A stretch of DNA of 64,000 bases. Origin: Halobacillus yeomjeoni. Lineage in GTDB: Bacteria > Bacillota > Bacilli > Bacillales > Halobacillaceae. This document shows positions 60,522 to 64,000 of the stretch, piece after piece. The notes beneath the pieces are model-generated. The model ran no database searches. It saw only the letters and a program-made list of their open reading frames with translations, and had not been told where the DNA came from. The stretch covers positions 1 to 64,000 of the forward strand of contig NZ_JAIVAI010000006.1 in assembly GCF_020171525.1 (NCBI RefSeq), written 5' to 3'. How positions within the stretch are numbered: the stretch's first letter is position 1; each line of letters opens with the position of its first letter. Position numbers and translations under genes: made by a program.

Positions 60522-61038
60522 TCTCATCTTCATCGGTATCAATTGCCTTTAGCGCCAAATGTTGCTTGGCCCTTTTTACAACCAACTTTTTGATTTGCTC
60601 TAACATTTTAATTTCATCCTGACCTAGGCCTTCAACCTCATCGGTTTCTAACTTTCCGATTTCATCTATAAAATTGGATAAAACCTCTTTTATCGGCACC
60701 TTTTTAGTCGGAAAAGCTTTATGGTATGCTTCTTCAACATCTAGCGTACCATCGATAATACCCATAACTTGAGTATTCTTATTTCCTTCCAAAAGCTTAA
60801 CAAATTTCCTCATGTGATTGGGATTCGAAATCACAGGATCATTATCAGCATCCTTTTCCTTATCCCCAATTACTAATTTATAAAAATCTTTTAGATTTTC
60901 CTTGTTGGTAAACGAAAACTCTTCTTCTTTCCAACCTAACCAATTATCCTTAATAGCACGCTTACCGATTGCTTCTTCCATAAGAGAAAAAAGGTAGGTT
61001 TTATCTTTTGCATACTTACCATATTCTTCATCGTTCAT
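60511..61038 (-). CDS. Acidic protein of unknown function, possibly 5'-truncated
   Basis: 175 residues from ATG 61038; acidic, with an extreme Asp/Glu C-terminus (IDTDEDENDE). Translation in the same frame is open for about 21 more codons upstream (…LCERVASKYYRTFKALKQL) and reads like real protein with no start codon, so the 5' end may be lost. The middle (SNPNHMRKFVKLL...GIIDGTLDVEEAYHKAF) recalls C-terminal parts of ParB-like accessory proteins, but I cannot support that call. It is coupled to the gene at 60150. Confidence 0.5.
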   Translation of the reverse strand: MNDEEYGKYAKDKTYLFSLMEEAIGKRAIKDNWLGWKEEEFSFTNKENLKDFYKLVIGDKEKDADNDPVISNPNHMRKFVKLLEGNKNTQVMGIIDGTLDVEEAYHKAFPTKKVPIKEVLSNFIDEIGKLETDEVEGLGQDEIKMLEQIKKLVVKRAKQHLALKAIDTDEDENDE

Positions 61039-61484
61039 CAGCTGCTTTAACGCCTTGAATGTTCTGTAGTATTTAGATGCGACTCTTTCACATAGGTGTG
61101 CCCATTAATTATACAAAGGTATGAGTGGTAAAGCCCTGTCATTAACTGGTTCATTCCTTGTCACTTAGTGGTAAAATCTATGTCAACGCTGGTACATTTA
61201 AGTGGCTGTAATCACGACTCTTTCACCCACATTTGATTATGGATTGAAGACAAGCTCTTATTCTGCCATGGTGATTTGGAAATTTCAATGTATTTTAAAT
61301 TAAGCTAGATTTTACTAGATACAAATTCACCTATAACAAGACAAGTATATATAGAAAAAGCGATCTATATAATAAGATAGATCGCTTTTTAAACTTATAA
61401 GTGTCAAAATATAATGTTATTATCACACAATCCATAATAGAAAGATTACAAAAACAATGAATTTTATTAATTAAACCCAAAAAG
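61039..61484. other. Intergenic boundary between island and capsule genes
   Basis: No supported gene in this 446-bp gap. It holds the in-frame upstream extension of the acidic protein (to about 61105) and a terminator at 61355-61390. The rest is AT-rich without recognisable sites. Confidence 0.5.
61355..61390. terminator. Terminator after the epimerase gene, likely bidirectional
   Basis: A 14-bp perfect stem (61355-61368 with 61377-61390, AAAAAGCGATCTAT) with an 8-nt loop. A/T runs lie at both ends of the stem. Confidence 0.9.
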
Positions 61485-62510
61485 TTACTTCACCTTATAA
61501 TAATCCACATACCAATCAACAAATTTTTGGAGTCCATCCTCTAAGGTAGTTTTTGGTTGAAAATTTATAGCCTCATTCAACAATTCGATAGAAGCATATG
61601 TAGTTGGTACATCCCCTGGTTTTATAGGTTCAAAACTCTTATCAAATTCCACTTCTTTCTCTAAAGCATTACTTAAAGCTTTTTCTAATGCAGATATAAA
61701 TCCCATTAATTTTTCAGGATTGTTATTACCAATATTATATACTTTATGTTGAACATCTGTATTAGGTGGTTTATTTATAAGTCGGTTAATCCCTTCTACA
61801 ATGTCATCAATATAAGTAAAGTCTCTATAAAGATCCTGTTCAAAATTTCCATTATTAAATATTTTTATTGGTTTACCATCAAAGTATTTATTTGTAAACC
61901 CAAAGTAAGCCATATCTGGACGCCCCATAGGACCATAGACAGTAAAGAACCTAAGTCCTGTAGTAGGAATATCATAAAGGTGACTATAAGTATGTGCCAT
62001 TAATTCATTGGATTTTTTTGAAGCAGCATATAATGATACAGGAGTATCTACAAAATCACTTTCTTCAAACGGGACTTTTTTATTAGCCCCATAAACAGAA
62101 CTAGATGATGCATATAGCAAATGATTAACTGAATGGTATCTGCATGCTTCAAGTATGTTATAAAAACCTATTATGTTACTTTTAATATAAGTGTCAGGGT
62201 TCTCAATTGAATACCTAACCCCAGCTTGAGCTGCAAGATTAATTACTATATTCGGCTTATATTCCTTAAACGCATTCATTAACATACCCTTGTCAGATAT
62301 ATCACCTTTTTTAAAGGTAAATTGGTCATACGGTATAAGCTTCTCCAAGCGAGAATGTTTAAGAGATACATCATAATAATCATTTATATTATCAATGCCA
62401 ACCACAATACATCCCTGTTCCAATAATTTTTCAGCTAAGTGATAACCAATGAAGCCAGCTACACCAGTAATTAAATATATTTTACTAGGATCAAGATTTT
62501 TGTAATTCAA
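61485..62510 (-). CDS. UDP-glucuronate 4-epimerase (CapI-like)
   Basis: 341 residues, an extended SDR. NAD site TGVAGFIGYHLAEKL, NDYYDVSLKHSRLEKL as in CapI-type epimerases, catalytic SSSSVYG and YAASKKSNE (Tyr-x3-Lys), and TGLRFFTVYGPMGRPDMA. It would convert UDP-glucuronate from the Ugd encoded just upstream to UDP-galacturonate for a capsule. Start is TTG 62510 with AAGGAGT upstream; it overlaps ugd by 20 bp. The gene is AT-rich compared with the eps cluster. Confidence 0.9.
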   Translation of the reverse strand: MNYKNLDPSKIYLITGVAGFIGYHLAEKLLEQGCIVVGIDNINDYYDVSLKHSRLEKLIPYDQFTFKKGDISDKGMLMNAFKEYKPNIVINLAAQAGVRYSIENPDTYIKSNIIGFYNILEACRYHSVNHLLYASSSSVYGANKKVPFEESDFVDTPVSLYAASKKSNELMAHTYSHLYDIPTTGLRFFTVYGPMGRPDMAYFGFTNKYFDGKPIKIFNNGNFEQDLYRDFTYIDDIVEGINRLINKPPNTDVQHKVYNIGNNNPEKLMGFISALEKALSNALEKEVEFDKSFEPIKPGDVPTTYASIELLNEAINFQPKTTLEDGLQKFVDWYVDYYKVK

Positions 62511-63858
62511 CGTCTTTAGACTCCTTAACTTTTATTGTTGCAGGCTCTCTTCCTATTGAGTGATATTCTACCCCAACTTCTAACATATCTTCAACTCTGT
62601 ATACATTTCTACCATCAAACAATAAAGGGGTTCTCATCAACTGTTTATAAGTTTTAGGAGCTACAGACTTGATTTCTCCCCAATCTGTAAAGATAAAACA
62701 TACATTAGCTCCTTTTAAAGCCTGTTCAATAGTGGAAGCATATTTTATACTACCGTTACCATTTTTTCCTTCCGGATATACATTAGAAAAATTTTCGGCA
62801 CCTATAGGGTCATAAGCATAAATATCTGCTCCCTGGTCCAATAATAAAGGAATGTTTTCAAGTGATGGAGCCTCTCTTAAGTCGTCAGTTCCAGGTTTAA
62901 ACGTTAAGCCTAAAACTGCAACTTTAAGTCCATCAAAAGTAATTAATCTATTATTAGCTTTTTTGTATAACATTGTTTTTTGTACTTTGTTTACGTCAAT
63001 AGCTGCTCTAACTGTGTTTAGGTGATAACCATTTTGTCGAGATAAATACTCTAAGGCTTTTGTATCCTTAGGAAAGCATGAACCTCCAAATCCTATCCCC
63101 GCATTTAAAAATTTACTTCCTATTCGCTCATCATAACTCATTCCTTCAGCTACATCCTCAATATCAGCACCCACTAACTCACAAAGGTTAGCAATGTCAT
63201 TCATATAAGATATTTTAAGTGCTAGAAAGTCATTTGAAGCATATTTAATCATTTCAGCCGATCTTCTATTTACTGAAACAATTGGTAAATTGAATGGCTT
63301 ATATATTTCAGTTAATATTTCTTCCGCCCATTCACTTTCCGTTCCTATAATTATGCGTTGAGCTTTAAAAGTATCATGAACAGCAGATCCTTGTGCTAAA
63401 AATTCAGGGTTTGAAGCTACCTCTACTTTCACATCATTAACTAGGAAATCTTGAATAAATTGTTCAACTTTATCGTTTGTACCAACAGGTACAGTAGACT
63501 TTACAATTACTAAACAATCTTTTTCTACCGACTCAGCAATTTGCCTGGCAACTGTTGCAATGTGTGATAAATTTGCAGAACCATCCGGTTGCTCAGGAGT
63601 ACCAACACCAATAAAGATTGCGTCTGCATCCCTATAAGCCTCTTTATAATTCGTTGTGTAATCTATTTTATTTAAAGAATAATTTTTTTGCATTAATTCT
63701 TCCAAGTCAGTCTCAAAAATTGGTGATATACCATCTTTCATTAATTTTACTTTCTCCTCGTCGATATCAACACAGGTTACTTGATGGCCAATTTCTGCAA
63801 AACATACACCTGCTACTAAGCCTACATAACCTGTACCTGCTACTGCTATCTTATACAT
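62491..63858 (-). CDS. ugd: UDP-glucose 6-dehydrogenase
   Basis: 455 residues from ATG 63858 (AAGGAT upstream; the open frame extends to 63939 but MYKIAVAGTGYVGL is the canonical start). Motifs are GTGYVGLVAGVC, the NPEFLAQGSAV loop, catalytic Cys in FGGSCFPKDTKAL, and FKPGTDDLREAPS in the C-terminal domain. It oxidises UDP-glucose to UDP-glucuronate with two NAD+. With the epimerase downstream it forms a uronic-acid branch, likely the edge of another polysaccharide locus that extends past the window. Confidence 0.95.
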   Translation of the reverse strand: MYKIAVAGTGYVGLVAGVCFAEIGHQVTCVDIDEEKVKLMKDGISPIFETDLEELMQKNYSLNKIDYTTNYKEAYRDADAIFIGVGTPEQPDGSANLSHIATVARQIAESVEKDCLVIVKSTVPVGTNDKVEQFIQDFLVNDVKVEVASNPEFLAQGSAVHDTFKAQRIIIGTESEWAEEILTEIYKPFNLPIVSVNRRSAEMIKYASNDFLALKISYMNDIANLCELVGADIEDVAEGMSYDERIGSKFLNAGIGFGGSCFPKDTKALEYLSRQNGYHLNTVRAAIDVNKVQKTMLYKKANNRLITFDGLKVAVLGLTFKPGTDDLREAPSLENIPLLLDQGADIYAYDPIGAENFSNVYPEGKNGNGSIKYASTIEQALKGANVCFIFTDWGEIKSVAPKTYKQLMRTPLLFDGRNVYRVEDMLEVGVEYHSIGREPATIKVKESKDVELQKS

Positions 63859-64000
63859 TCTAACCATCCTTCTAATTTTATTTAAGTACCTCATAACTTC
63901 ACTTTTAATTAAATAAAATATGCTCTTTGAACATCTCAAACTAGTTATTTTACTTCATATTAAAATTGTTTATATAATATAGTTGTGTATCGTAGAATAA
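63859..64000. other. Upstream region of ugd
   Basis: AT-rich sequence without a further gene in the window. A -10-like TATAAT occurs around 63975 in plus-strand reading, but no confident promoter for ugd could be placed. Confidence 0.3.

Overview
The window looks like a chromosome segment of a low-to-mid GC Bacillaceae bacterium, plausibly a moderately halophilic genus such as Halobacillus; the genus is an inference. The reasons are Shine-Dalgarno-led genes, an eps-type exopolysaccharide cluster with SinR-like operators, a SAM-I (S-box) riboswitch in front of metI-metC, YesMN-type two-component genes and CcpA/LacI-type operators. No rRNA, tRNA or CRISPR array was seen.

Region 1 (about 0.5-17.5 kb, almost all on the minus strand) is an exopolysaccharide locus. 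One operon (12732 to 7885) encodes chain-length regulator, tyrosine kinase, PHP tyrosine phosphatase, flippase and polymerase. A second (7456 to 1693) encodes the initiating sugar-phosphate transferase, a FemAB-like acyl/aminoacyl transferase, an aminotransferase, a nucleotide-sugar 4,6-dehydratase and a LytR-CpsA-Psr ligase. A third pair is an HPr-kinase-like P-loop protein and a GT4 glycosyltransferase. galE closes the cluster. There are three copies of the PHP phosphatase with increasingly damaged active sites. GTTCTT...AAGAAC palindromes, which match the SinR box, lie in the control regions. In three promoters the palindrome sits exactly 8 nt downstream of the -10.

Region 2 (17.5-31 kb) holds sugar uptake and small functions: nagB, nagA and a divergent GlcNAc PTS (IIC-IIB); a VOC protein; an AT-rich two-gene island (small nuclease-like protein plus a DndB/DGQHR-like protein); two zinc-ribbon membrane proteins and a VanZ-like protein; and a PRD regulator with fused EIIB/EIIA domains followed by UlaB/UlaA-like PTS genes.

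Region 3 (31-47.4 kb) is a beta-glucan oligosaccharide module: intracellular GH30, a large GH161/GH94-type phosphorylase, an ABC importer (two permeases and a lipoprotein), its LacI regulator with matching operators, and an SBP-histidine kinase-AraC response regulator operon. Region 4 (47.5-50.2 kb) is the SAM-riboswitch-controlled metI-metC operon.

Region 5 (50.2-61.1 kb) is an AT-rich accessory island: two tiny secreted-peptide genes; a Y1 (RAYT/HUH) transposase next to a ComM/YifB remnant; a 1071-residue zinc-ribbon/nuclease/HTH protein with a small upstream partner; two tiny membrane proteins; and a 2.67-kb unit with 26-bp terminal inverted repeats that carries a full ComM/YifB and a second RAYT and appears to truncate a neighbouring gene. 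Region 6 (61.4-64 kb) has ugd and a UDP-glucuronate 4-epimerase, probably the edge of another capsule locus.

Two intergenic repeat families run across the window. One is a roughly 120-bp GC-rich element with outer arms that differ between copies but stay self-complementary. The other is a directional array of GATAAA units spaced alternately 20 and 21 bp, seen at three loci.
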